64,000 nucleotides of DNA from positions 2,852,001 to 2,916,000 of the forward strand of contig NZ_JAUSVA010000002.1 in the NCBI RefSeq assembly GCF_030813695.1, in the 5' to 3' direction. The notes under the pieces are model-generated. The model saw only the letters and a list, made by a program, of their open reading frames with translations, did no database searches and was not told the origin of the DNA. Below are positions 1 to 7,894 of the stretch, in pieces. Every line of letters starts with the position of its first letter. Within the stretch, counting starts at the first letter, position 1. The DNA is from Kitasatospora herbaricolor (GTDB lineage Bacteria > Actinomycetota > Actinomycetes > Streptomycetales > Streptomycetaceae). The position numbers were made by a program, and so were the translations under genes.

Positions 1-2
1 GC

Positions 3-1220
3 CAGAACGGCGGACGGAGCGGCGGCCCGGGCGGCGACCAGGGCGGCGCGCCGGGGCCCGCCGCGGGCGGTCCGCAGGCGCCGCAGGCCGCGCCGGGGCA
101 GCCCGGTGCGCCGGCGCAGCCCGTCGGCCCGCCGGGCGGCCGGCCCCACCAGCCGCCGGCGCCGGGGCACGACGCCCCGACCCAGCTCGCCCCCGCCGTA
201 CCGTCGGCGGCGCCCGGCGGCTACGGGTTCCCGCCGCCGGCCCCGGGCCGGCAGCAGCCCTTCCCGCCGCAACCGCCCCAGCAGGCCCCGCCGTACCCGC
301 AGTCCGGCCCCGGCCAGGGCTTCCCCTCCCATGCCGGGGGCGGGCCGGGCGGCCCGCCCCCCGGCCCGTTCCAGCAGGACCAGTACCCGCCGGGCATGTT
401 CCGCCCGGACGCCTACCCGGACCAGTACCAGCAGGGCCCGTACCCCCCGGCCGGGCAGCCCGGCCCCGCGGGCTACGAGGCGATCGACCTGGACGACGAG
501 GAGCGGCCGGCCCGCAGCCGCACCCCGCTGCTGGTCGCGGTCGGCCTGCTGCTGGTCCTCGGCCTGGGCGGCGGCGTGGTGTGGGCGGTGCAGAACTCCA
601 GCGACGGCCCGGAGCGGAAGGCCGCGGCGCCGGCGAGCCCCGGTGCCGGCGGCGGCCAGCAGCCCGCGCCGCTGCTCAGCGGGGACGCCTCGGCGCCCGC
701 GAGCGGTCCTGCCCCCACCGCCACCGGTCCCGCCGCGAGCCCGACCGCCGACCAGGTGAAGGCGCAGACCCAGGCCAAGGCGCTGGACGAGCTGCTCGCC
801 CGCGCGGAGGGGGCCAAGGCCCCGATCGGCAGCGCGGTGGCCAAGGTCTCCAGCTGCCCGGCCAAGGCGGACATCGAGAGCGCGGCGCAGGTCTTCGACA
901 CCGGCGCCCAGCAGCGCGAGCAGCTGCTCGGCGAGCTGGCCAAGCTCGACTTCGCGGACGTGTCCGGCGGCGCGGAGGCCGTCCAGTCGCTGCGCACCGC
1001 CTGGCAGCAGTCCGCCGAGATCGACCGGGCCTACGCGGCCTGGGCCCGGGCGGTCTCCGCCCAGGGCTGCCCGGCCGGCGGCGCGCCGACCACCGCCGAG
1101 AAGAAGCGGGCGGACGAACTCAATCCGCAGGCGACTCTCGCCAAGAAGGACTTCGTCGCGAAATGGAAACCGGCCGTCGACACCTACGGGCTGACGCCGC
1201 GCACCTGGGACAGGATCTGA
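3..1220 (+). CDS. Pro/Gln-rich single-pass membrane protein, 5' truncated
   Basis: The frame is open from the left edge, so the true start lies outside the window. The visible N-terminal part is a Pro/Gly/Gln-rich, presumably cytoplasmic tail with many PYP/QQP motifs. One transmembrane helix follows (around TPLLVAVGLLLVLGLGG, near base 520-580), then a Ser/Ala/Pro linker and a helical extracellular domain of about 160 residues with two cysteines (SSCPAK and AQGCPAG) that could pair. I do not recognise the family. The amidase gene begins 7 bases after the stop, so the two may be co-transcribed and this protein may act at the cell envelope. Confidence 0.75.
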   Translation, partial: QNGGRSGGPGGDQGGAPGPAAGGPQAPQAAPGQPGAPAQPVGPPGGRPHQPPAPGHDAPTQLAPAVPSAAPGGYGFPPPAPGRQQPFPPQPPQQAPPYPQSGPGQGFPSHAGGGPGGPPPGPFQQDQYPPGMFRPDAYPDQYQQGPYPPAGQPGPAGYEAIDLDDEERPARSRTPLLVAVGLLLVLGLGGGVVWAVQNSSDGPERKAAAPASPGAGGGQQPAPLLSGDASAPASGPAPTATGPAASPTADQVKAQTQAKALDELLARAEGAKAPIGSAVAKVSSCPAKADIESAAQVFDTGAQQREQLLGELAKLDFADVSGGAEAVQSLRTAWQQSAEIDRAYAAWARAVSAQGCPAGGAPTTAEKKRADELNPQATLAKKDFVAKWKPAVDTYGLTPRTWDRI

Positions 1221-1227
1221 ACGACTC

Positions 1228-2262
1228 GTGACCGGCACCACCCCTCAGCACCCCGACCCCTCCCGCTCCCCCGACGGCCCGGCGGCCGAGGTCCGGCCCC
1301 GGCGTACCCGGCTGCACGTGGTGGCCGTCGTCTGCGCCGTGCTGCCGCTCTGCTTCGCGGGCTGGCTGGGCTGGCAGGCGGTGGCCGGCAAGACCTCGGA
1401 CGCCTCGTCGGCCGCCGCCGCGGACCCGGAGGCGGCGCTCGACCCCGGACTGTCGACGCCCCGGCCGGCCGGCGCGAGCCCGGCGGGCGCCGGCGCGGTG
1501 TCCGCACCGGGCGTCGCCCCGGCGGAGGGCAGCCCCTCGGTGGCTCCCCCGGCGGCGCCCGCCACCGGCGCGTCGCCGGTCGGCCGGGTGCTGGTGGGGC
1601 GGACGGTGCTGATCGACCCCGGGCACAACACCAAGAACTCCGCGCACACCGCCGAGATCAACCGACAGGTCGACATAGGCAACGCGCGCAAGGAGTGCGA
1701 CACCACCGGCACCTCCACCAACGCCGGCTACTCCGAGGCCGAGTACACCCTGGACGTCTCCCGGCGGGCCCGGACGATCCTGGAGGCCCGGGGCGCGACG
1801 GTCGTGTTCACCCAGGACGGTGACAAGCCGTGGGGGCCCTGCATCGACGAGCGGGCCAAGGCCGGCAACACCGCGCACGCGGACGCCGCGGTGTCCGTGC
1901 ACGCGGACGGCGGCCCCGCCTCCGGCAGCGGCTTCCACGTGATCATGCCGGCGAAGGTCGCCGCCGGGCGGGCCGCGAACGCCGCGATCGTCGCGCCCTC
2001 GCACCGCCTGGGCCTGCTGCTGCGCGACAGCTTCAAGGCCGCCACCGGCGAGCCGTTCGCCGACTACATCGCCTCGCAGGGCCTGGACACCCGGTCCGAT
2101 CTGGGCGGGCTGAACCTCTCCGCCGTCCCCAAGGTGTTCATCGAGTGCGGCAACATGCGCAACGCGGGCGACGCGCAGCGGATGACGGACCCTCAATGGC
2201 GCCAGCTGGCCGCGCAGGGCATCGCCGACGCGCTGACGACGTATCTGACCACACCGGGCTGA
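1228..2262 (+). CDS. N-acetylmuramoyl-L-alanine amidase (Amidase_3 family)
   Basis: This 344-residue protein starts at GTG. It has a short cytoplasmic tail, a signal anchor at about residues 29-48 and a Pro/Ala-rich linker to about 118. The catalytic domain of the zinc amidase type cleaves the bond between N-acetylmuramic acid and the peptide stem of peptidoglycan. Visible family motifs are IDPGHN (His133), a Glu in YSEAEY (about 170-172), SVHADGG (His225) and FIECGN (Glu306), so the expected zinc ligands and catalytic Glu are present. It lies 7 bases after the preceding membrane-protein gene with only a weak ribosome site, which suggests translational coupling. A role in cell-wall remodelling is inferred from family. 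Confidence 0.9.
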   Translation: MTGTTPQHPDPSRSPDGPAAEVRPRRTRLHVVAVVCAVLPLCFAGWLGWQAVAGKTSDASSAAAADPEAALDPGLSTPRPAGASPAGAGAVSAPGVAPAEGSPSVAPPAAPATGASPVGRVLVGRTVLIDPGHNTKNSAHTAEINRQVDIGNARKECDTTGTSTNAGYSEAEYTLDVSRRARTILEARGATVVFTQDGDKPWGPCIDERAKAGNTAHADAAVSVHADGGPASGSGFHVIMPAKVAAGRAANAAIVAPSHRLGLLLRDSFKAATGEPFADYIASQGLDTRSDLGGLNLSAVPKVFIECGNMRNAGDAQRMTDPQWRQLAAQGIADALTTYLTTPG

Positions 2263-2435
2263 CCAGCGGAGCTGGCTTTTGCAACGACTTCGCCCCATTA
2301 CGGAGCCCGCCGTGCACACGCCCGGGCGTTGGCCCTAGGCTCTTGGTCCGTTCGGGAGTTTTCCCGTCCGGTGACCGGTCCGGCAATCCGGACACGCAAA
2401 CTGCCGTCCACGACACACCAACGAGGGGAACGTTA

Positions 2436-3362
2436 GTGAATCTGCGCGCTCTCACCAGGGGAGACGCCGCCGTCGCAGGTGCGGCCGTCCTGCTGTTCAT
2501 CGCCTCCTTCCTGCCGTACAGCACCTTCGACGCCTGCTCCGGCGTCAAGAGTTCGTCCTGCTTCTCGGCCTCACAGAACGCCTGGAACACCGGGCTGTTC
2601 CCGATCCTGCCGTCGGTGTTCCTGCTCGGCCTGGCGGCCGCCGCCCTGATCCTGGTGCAGCGCTTCCAGGGCCCGGCCGCCGCCACCCGCCAGGTGCTCG
2701 GCCTGCGGCTCGACCAGTGGGGCATCGCCTTCGCGGTCGCCGCGCTGTGGACGGGCGTCTGGGCGCTCGGCGGTGGCGGTGACAGCTCCGCATACGGTCA
2801 CGGTTTCGGCGCCTGGCTGGCGGTCCTCGCGCTGATCGTGCTGGCCGGCGCGGCCGCCGCCGGTCCGCTGGTGCCCGCCCTGCAGGCCCCGCTGGTCACC
2901 GACAAGCCGGCCGTCCAGCCCGGCTACCCCGGCGCGGCCGGCTACCCGGCGCCCGGCGTGGCCCAGGGCCAGCCGCAGCCCGGCCAGTACGGCTACCCCG
3001 TCCCCGGCCAGGAGGCCGCGCAGCCGCCGGCCTACGGCCAGCCGCAGCAGGGCGGGTACGGCTACCCAGCCCCCGGCCAGCCGCAGGACGCCTCGCTCGG
3101 CGGCCAGCCGGCCCAGCCGCAGCCGGTCCAGGCCCAGCCGGCGCCGGCCGCCCCGGCCGCGGACTTCGCACCGTTCTGGTTCGCCGTCCCGGAGCAGCGC
3201 CAGCTGGCCCCCAAGGACAACCCGCACGGCGGCCCGGTGGGCGAGCTCGTCCCCGGCACCTGGTACCTCGCGGTCGAGCAGCGCGGCGCGGCCCTGGTCG
3301 CCCAGCTGCAGGACGGCAGCCAGGGTGTGCTGAACGACACCTCGGGCATCCAGCGCGGCTGA
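2436..3362 (+). CDS. four-helix membrane protein with YGYP-rich tail
   Basis: This 308-residue protein begins at a GTG preceded by GAGGGGAA. Four hydrophobic helices cover about residues 12-150. A low-complexity region rich in Tyr, Gly, Pro and Gln follows with repeats of the GYPxPGQ kind (about 155-230), then a short ordered C-terminal domain of about 70 residues containing a DNPHGG / PGTWY motif. An upstream in-frame extension in the same frame is only a shadow of the amidase gene. Proteins of this layout are common in actinomycetes and are usually annotated as hypothetical membrane proteins. I infer no function. A strong hairpin ends the transcript just downstream. Confidence 0.75.
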   Translation: MNLRALTRGDAAVAGAAVLLFIASFLPYSTFDACSGVKSSSCFSASQNAWNTGLFPILPSVFLLGLAAAALILVQRFQGPAAATRQVLGLRLDQWGIAFAVAALWTGVWALGGGGDSSAYGHGFGAWLAVLALIVLAGAAAAGPLVPALQAPLVTDKPAVQPGYPGAAGYPAPGVAQGQPQPGQYGYPVPGQEAAQPPAYGQPQQGGYGYPAPGQPQDASLGGQPAQPQPVQAQPAPAAPAADFAPFWFAVPEQRQLAPKDNPHGGPVGELVPGTWYLAVEQRGAALVAQLQDGSQGVLNDTSGIQRG

Positions 3363-3380
3363 CGCCGGCCGGAAGGAGTC

Positions 3381-3418
3381 GAGTGGGGCGGGACCGGATC
3401 TCCGGTCCCGCCCCACTC
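3381..3418. terminator. bidirectional hairpin terminator
   Basis: A perfect 18-bp inverted repeat with a 2-base centre lies between two convergent genes (stops at 3362 on + and 3450 on -). There is no clear T-run, as is usual for high-GC actinomycete terminators. Confidence 0.75.
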
Positions 3419-3449
3419 GTGTTCCCGCTACCGCCGCCCGGCGCCGGGA

Positions 3450-4508
3450 TCAGCAGCAGTCCTGCACCAGCAGCCCCGCGGGCAGCTGGTCGCCGCCGAA
3501 GACCGCGACGGTGGCCGGGTCGCCGCCGAGCGCGGCCACCGCGAGCAGCAGCGCCCCGGCCGTCCAGGTGGTGCGCTCCTCCGGCCAGACGGCGTCGTCC
3601 TCGAAGACGTACCCCGTCCAGTACGAGCCGTCGGTGTGCCGCAGCCGCTGGATCCAGCGCAGGATCTCCACCGCGCGGTCGGACTCGCCGACCGCCCACA
3701 GGGCGAGAGCGAGTTCGGCGCTCTCCCCGCCGGTCACCCAGGGGCGGTCGCTGACGCAGCGCACGCCGAGGCCGGGCACCACGAAGCGGTCCCAGTCGCG
3801 CGCTATCCGCTCCAGCGCGGCCGGGCCGCGCAGGGCGGTGCCGAGCACCGGGTAGTACCAGTCCATCGAGAAGCGGTCCTTGTCGAGGAACCGCTCGGGG
3901 TGGCGGGCCACCGCGTGCCGCAGCCGCCCGGCGGCCAGCTCCCAGTCGGGCTGGGGCTCCTCCAGGTAGTCGGCGACGGCCAGCCCGCAGCGCAGCGCGT
4001 GCAGGATGCTGGACGAGCCGGTGAGCAGCGCCTCGTCGGGCGCGGTGCCGTCCTCGTCGAGCCGCCAGGCGATCGGGCCGCCGGGCAGGCGCAGGCCGAC
4101 GGTGAAGTCCAGGGCCCGTCTGACCGTGGGCCAGATCCACTCCAGGAAGGCGTCGTCCCCGGTGCTGAGGTGGTGGTGCCAGACCCCGACCGCGATGTAC
4201 GCGCAGAAGTTGGTCTCCTTGGACGCGTTGGTGACCTCGCCGGCGGTGTAGCCCGCGTACCAGGAGCCGTCCGGGTTCTGCTGGTCGACCAGCCAGCGGT
4301 AGGCGGCCTCGGCGGCGGCGTGCTCGCCGGCCGTGTCGAGGGCCATCGCGGCCTCGGTGTGGTCCCAGGGGTCCAGGTGGTGGCCGGTGAACCAGGGGAT
4401 GGCACCGTCCGGCCGCTGCTCGGCGAGGATGCTGCGGACGGTCGCGGCGGCCTGTTCGGCGTCCAGCACACCGTCCAGCAGCAGCGCCTCCGGGACGGCG
4501 GCGGTCAC
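3450..4508 (-). CDS. alpha/alpha-toroid protein (prenyltransferase/glucoamylase-like)
   Basis: This 352-residue protein starts at a GTG that shares bases with the TGA of the methyltransferase gene (GTGA overlap), so the two are translationally coupled. It is built of helical repeats with DGxxPW, DPWDHTEAAMAL, QNPDGSW and TDGSYWTGY segments, typical of alpha/alpha-toroid enzymes that are often auto-annotated as prenyltransferases. I see no DxDD or DDxxD motif of terpene cyclases. The acid-rich and aromatic pattern could equally fit a six-hairpin glycosidase fold. It has no signal peptide and is likely cytosolic. With a glycosyltransferase and a methyltransferase upstream it probably helps make or trim a small glycoconjugate; the product is unknown. 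Confidence 0.75.
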   Translation of the reverse strand: MTAAVPEALLLDGVLDAEQAAATVRSILAEQRPDGAIPWFTGHHLDPWDHTEAAMALDTAGEHAAAEAAYRWLVDQQNPDGSWYAGYTAGEVTNASKETNFCAYIAVGVWHHHLSTGDDAFLEWIWPTVRRALDFTVGLRLPGGPIAWRLDEDGTAPDEALLTGSSSILHALRCGLAVADYLEEPQPDWELAAGRLRHAVARHPERFLDKDRFSMDWYYPVLGTALRGPAALERIARDWDRFVVPGLGVRCVSDRPWVTGGESAELALALWAVGESDRAVEILRWIQRLRHTDGSYWTGYVFEDDAVWPEERTTWTAGALLLAVAALGGDPATVAVFGGDQLPAGLLVQDCC

Positions 4509-5263
4509 GCGCCGGCCTCGTCGGCGGGCCGGTGCGAGGGCCGCTGCGGCTTGCTCGCGTAGGCGACGAAGCTCTTGCCGATGACCGGGTTGAGGGCCTT
4601 CTCGGCGGCCTTGGTGAGGGTGCTGATCACCGGCGTGCCGACGATGTCCCAGACCAGCAGCTGGTGGTAGGCCTTGACCGGCAGCGCCTTGTCGTTGTCG
4701 ACGCCGACCGCGCACTTGATCCACCAGTACGGCGAGTGCAGGGCGTGCGCGTGGTGGGTGCCGTAGGGCGTGAGGCCGGCGTCGGTCAGCTTCTCCAGCA
4801 GCTCGTCGCCGCGGTAGATCCGGATGTGGCCGCCCTCGTTGGCGTGGTACTCGTCGGAGAGCGCCCAGCAGATCTTCTCCGGCAGCCAGCGCGGGACGGT
4901 GACGGCGAGCAGGCCGCCGGGCTTGAGCACCCGGAACATCTCCTGCAGCACCCCCTTGTCGTCGGGGATGTGCTCCATCACCTCGGAGATGATGATCTTG
5001 TCGAAGGACTCGTCCTCGAACGGCAGCGCCAGCGCGTTGCCCTCCACCGCCACCGCGGACGCGCCGGCCGGGGCCTCGCCCGCCTCCGCCATGGCCGCGA
5101 ACCACTTCCGGACCTCGGCGATCTCCTCGGCGTTCTGGTCGAGGGCGACCACGTCGGCGCCGCGCCGGTAGCACTCGAAGGCGTGCCGGCCCCCGCCGCA
5201 GCCCAGGTCGAGCACCCGGTCGCCGGGGGCGAGCGGGAAGCGCGAGAAATCGACGGTCAGCAC
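4505..5263 (-). CDS. class I SAM-dependent methyltransferase
   Basis: This protein has 252 residues from the chosen GTG at 5263. That start follows GGGAG at a spacing of 7; an in-frame TTG at 5290 is possible but has no good ribosome site. The Rossmann motif VLDLGCGGGRH lies at about residues 17-27, then an acidic VALD for ribose binding, a LPFEDESFDKIIISEVMEH motif IV region and LKPGG. This is the UbiE/Methyltransf_11 pattern for transfer of a methyl group from S-adenosylmethionine to a small molecule. The C-terminal 90 residues carry the family-specific substrate part. It sits between the glycosyltransferase (upstream, 93-base gap) and the toroid gene (overlapping), which implies one pathway. 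The substrate is unknown. Confidence 0.88.
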   Translation of the reverse strand: MLTVDFSRFPLAPGDRVLDLGCGGGRHAFECYRRGADVVALDQNAEEIAEVRKWFAAMAEAGEAPAGASAVAVEGNALALPFEDESFDKIIISEVMEHIPDDKGVLQEMFRVLKPGGLLAVTVPRWLPEKICWALSDEYHANEGGHIRIYRGDELLEKLTDAGLTPYGTHHAHALHSPYWWIKCAVGVDNDKALPVKAYHQLLVWDIVGTPVISTLTKAAEKALNPVIGKSFVAYASKPQRPSHRPADEAGA

Positions 5264-5356
5264 TGCGGGGCTCCCATTCCTTGGTACCAAACGTTCTTGA
5301 CGTCACGTCACTCGGGTGACGCCACGGCCCGGCGGTCGCCGCACGCGACCCGGCCG

Positions 5357-6664
5357 TCAGGCGACGTAGCGCCAGCCCGCGCCCGCCCTGGCCCGCTGCC
5401 CGGCGCCGGTGGCGATCGCCGCCCGGTAGCGCTCCGCGGTCAGCTCGGCCGCCCGCTCCCAGGTGAACCGGGACAGCACCCGCTCACGGCCGGCCGCGCC
5501 GAGCGCCGCCCGCAGCTCCGGGTCGTCCAGCAGCCGGCCGAGCGCCGCCGCCAGCGCGCCGGCGTCGCCCGGCGGCACGGCCAGACAGGTCTCCCCGTCC
5601 GGGCCCGCCACCTCCGGGATCGCCCCGCCGGTGGTGGCCACCAGCGGCGTGCCGGTGGCCATGGCCTCGGCGGCGGGCAGCGAGAAGCCCTCGTACAGCG
5701 ACGGCACGCAGGCCACCTCGGCGGAGCGGTAGAGGTCCACCAGCTCCTGGTCGGTCAGCCCGCTGCGGAACTCGATGTACGGCTCCAGGCCGAAGCGCCG
5801 GACGGCCTCCGCCACCGGGCCTTCGCCGCGCTGCTTGCAGACCACCACCAGGTGCGCGTCGCGCTCGGTCCGGACCTTGGCCAGGGCCTCCACCAGGTGC
5901 ACCAGGCCCTTCAGCGGGACGTCCGCGCTGGAGGTGGTGACGATCCGGCCCGGCACGGCGGCGACCTCCGGCGAGGGCGACCAGAGCCGGGTGTCGGCAC
6001 CGATCGGCACCACCGAGACGGCGCCGGGGGCGGCGCCCAGGTGCTCGGCGATCTCGGTCTTCGAGGTGCCGGAGACGGTGATGATGTGGTCGAGGCGGGC
6101 GGCGACCCGGCGCTGCATCCGGGTGAAGGAGTACCAGCGGCGCAGCGAGAGCCGGCGCAGCCGGGTCGGCGCCGCGTCGAGCTCCAGCTGCCGGTCCACG
6201 GTGATCGGGTGGTGGATCGTGGTGACCAGCGGGAACCCGTGCCGCTCCAGGCCGAGCAGGCCGTAGCCGAGGGTCTGGTTGTCGTGCACGACGTCGTAGC
6301 GGCCCTTGTGCGCGGCCAGGTACTGCCGGGCGCGCAGCGAGAAGGTCAGCGGCTCGGGGAAGCCGCCGGTGCGCATGGTGGCGACCTCCAGCACGTCCAC
6401 CGGCCCGCGGTACTCCGCGAGCGCAGGGGTGCGGAACGGGTCGTCGGCGCGGTAGAGGTCCAGGCTCGGCAGCTCCACCAGGCGCACCGAACCGGGGCCG
6501 GGCACCTCGTCCAGCACCGGGTAGGGCTGCGAGCCGATCACGTCCACGTGGTGGCCCAGGCGCGCCAGCTCGCGGGACAGGTGCCGGACGTAGACGCCCT
6601 GACCGCCGCAGAACGGGTCGCCGCGGTAGGACAGCAGGGCAATCCGCAGCGGCTGCGCGGTCAT
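5357..6664 (-). CDS. GT4-type glycosyltransferase
   Basis: This 435-residue GT-B glycosyltransferase starts at an ATG preceded by AAGGGG and GAGG. The N-terminal acceptor domain opens with IALLSYRGDPFCGGQGVYV and HLSRELARLGH. The C-terminal nucleotide-sugar domain has SLYEGFSLPAAEAMATGTP, the EX7E region, and GGAIPEV. It is therefore a retaining family-4 type enzyme that moves a sugar from a nucleotide donor to an acceptor on the cytosolic side. It leads the three-gene operon with the methyltransferase and toroid protein. A divergent TetR gene 263 bases away may control it. Donor and acceptor cannot be read from the sequence. Confidence 0.9.
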   Translation of the reverse strand: MTAQPLRIALLSYRGDPFCGGQGVYVRHLSRELARLGHHVDVIGSQPYPVLDEVPGPGSVRLVELPSLDLYRADDPFRTPALAEYRGPVDVLEVATMRTGGFPEPLTFSLRARQYLAAHKGRYDVVHDNQTLGYGLLGLERHGFPLVTTIHHPITVDRQLELDAAPTRLRRLSLRRWYSFTRMQRRVAARLDHIITVSGTSKTEIAEHLGAAPGAVSVVPIGADTRLWSPSPEVAAVPGRIVTTSSADVPLKGLVHLVEALAKVRTERDAHLVVVCKQRGEGPVAEAVRRFGLEPYIEFRSGLTDQELVDLYRSAEVACVPSLYEGFSLPAAEAMATGTPLVATTGGAIPEVAGPDGETCLAVPPGDAGALAAALGRLLDDPELRAALGAAGRERVLSRFTWERAAELTAERYRAAIATGAGQRARAGAGWRYVA

Positions 6665-6768
6665 CCTCGGCCCCTTATCTCTGCTGCTCGGGTCTGATTC
6701 ACTGCTCCGGACCGGGGGCGGCCCACGGCGCTAAAGTAGATCAGGTTTCACTGTGGCGTGGAGTTCGT

Positions 6769-6788
6769 CATTGAGCATGTGAACAATG
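6769..6788. promoter_or_regulatory. imperfect palindrome, possible TetR operator
   Basis: CATTG and CAATG arms flank a partly symmetric centre (14 of 20 positions symmetric). It lies in the 263-base divergent gap between the glycosyltransferase and TetR genes, where such a regulator would be expected to bind. Symmetry is modest. Confidence 0.3.
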
Positions 6789-6927
6789 AGAGACCTTGAA
6801 GATACCGGCCCGTAGCTTGTGGTTCCGAGCCGGGGAAGGTGATTCACGCCACGCCCGCGAGCCGCCTCGCGACCCGTCCTTCGACCGACCTCGCGACCGA
6901 CCGTGACCTCGCGCCCTGGGGGCCCTC

Positions 6928-7542
6928 TTGCCGACCACCACGCCCGACCCGGCCACCACCCCGCCGGCCGGCCTGCCGCTCACCGCGCGGCAGGCCGAGC
7001 GCCGGCTGCGGATCCTGCGCGCCGCCACCGCGCTGGCCGGCCGGGGCGGGTACGAGGCGGTGCAGATGCGCGAGGTCGCGGACGGCGCACAGGTCGCGCT
7101 CGGCACGCTGTACCGCTACTTCCCCTCGAAGGTGCACCTGCTGGTCGCGGTGATGCAGGAGCAGCTCCAGCAGCTGCTGGAGCAGGTCAGGCGCCACCCG
7201 CCGGCCGGCGACGACCCCGCGCTGCGGGTCGCCGAGACGCTCACCCGGGCCTTCCACGCGCTGCAGCGCGAGCCGCTGCTGGCCGAGGCGATGGTGCGGG
7301 CGCTGTCCTTCGCCGACCGCTCGGTCAGCGCCGAGGTCGACCGGGTCAGCGGGCTGACCGCGCAGATCATCCTGGACGCGATCGGGCAGGCCGGCCCGCC
7401 CAGCGAGCAGCAGCGGGCGGCGGTCCGGGTGATCGAGCACACCTGGCACTCGGCGCTGGTCTCCTGGCTGTCCGGCCGGGCCTCGATCGCCGAGGTCCGG
7501 GCGGACCTGCGCACCGCCGCCCGGCTGCTCGCCCTGCCCTGA
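6928..7542 (+). CDS. TetR-family regulator, KstR-like HTH
   Basis: This protein has 204 residues. The only reasonable start is TTG at 6928, behind GGGGG with a spacing of about 5. The DNA-binding part (about residues 20-66) includes GGYEAVQMREVADGA and VALGTLYRYFPSKVHLLV, which closely resembles the helix-turn-helix of mycobacterial KstR-type regulators. The rest is the helical ligand pocket. It is divergent from the glycosyltransferase operon and upstream of the cobalamin-riboswitch operon. Control of the divergent operon is the simplest guess. The ligand is unknown; an acyl-CoA or lipid-like effector would fit KstR relatives, but that is inference. Confidence 0.85.
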   Translation: MPTTTPDPATTPPAGLPLTARQAERRLRILRAATALAGRGGYEAVQMREVADGAQVALGTLYRYFPSKVHLLVAVMQEQLQQLLEQVRRHPPAGDDPALRVAETLTRAFHALQREPLLAEAMVRALSFADRSVSAEVDRVSGLTAQIILDAIGQAGPPSEQQRAAVRVIEHTWHSALVSWLSGRASIAEVRADLRTAARLLALP

Positions 7543-7674
7543 CCCGGTCCCGGCCCGGCCTGCGCCCGACCACCCCGGGGCGATAACCGGTTCTCGTTCG
7601 ATCCGGCCCGGCGGCGCCGGTTGCGACCGAGCCCACACCACGTCGGCACATCGGCGCCGGAGGCTGCGGCTAGA

Positions 7675-7850
7675 GTCGACGGGCACCACCACAACTGCAT
7701 CCGCCGCCCTCCGGGGAAAGCCGGTGCGACACCGGCGCTGACCCCGCAACCGTGAGCCCGCGCCCAGGCGCCGGGCGAGCCGGACCGCCCGGGGAGCGGC
7801 GAGCGGCCCGGCCGGGCGTCCGCCCGGCACCGTCGAGGTCTACGGACGGC
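7675..7850 (+). ncRNA. cobalamin (AdoCbl) riboswitch
   Basis: The conserved core of the cobalamin riboswitch is visible at about 7713-7755: a GGGGAAAGCCGGTG block, then GACACCGGCGCTGACC and CCGCAACCGTGAG. The core pairs as expected (GCCGGTG with CACCGGC). A GC-rich variable arm follows, and a 3' segment near 7830-7850 may be the B12 box. The element ends about 45 bases before the ATG at 7895. It fills most of the 352-base gap 7543-7894 and should repress the whole downstream ECF operon when cobalamin is plentiful. Outer boundaries are approximate. Confidence 0.9.
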
Positions 7851-7894
7851 CCCTCCCGGGGCCACCCACCGCTCATCGAAAGGCTCCACCCACC

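Noticed and set aside
4532-6697. 721-codon open frame on the + strand opposite the glycosyltransferase and methyltransferase genes
   Set aside because: It is antisense to two genes with clear motifs and has the Val/Gly/Arg/Leu-rich composition of a high-GC shadow frame.
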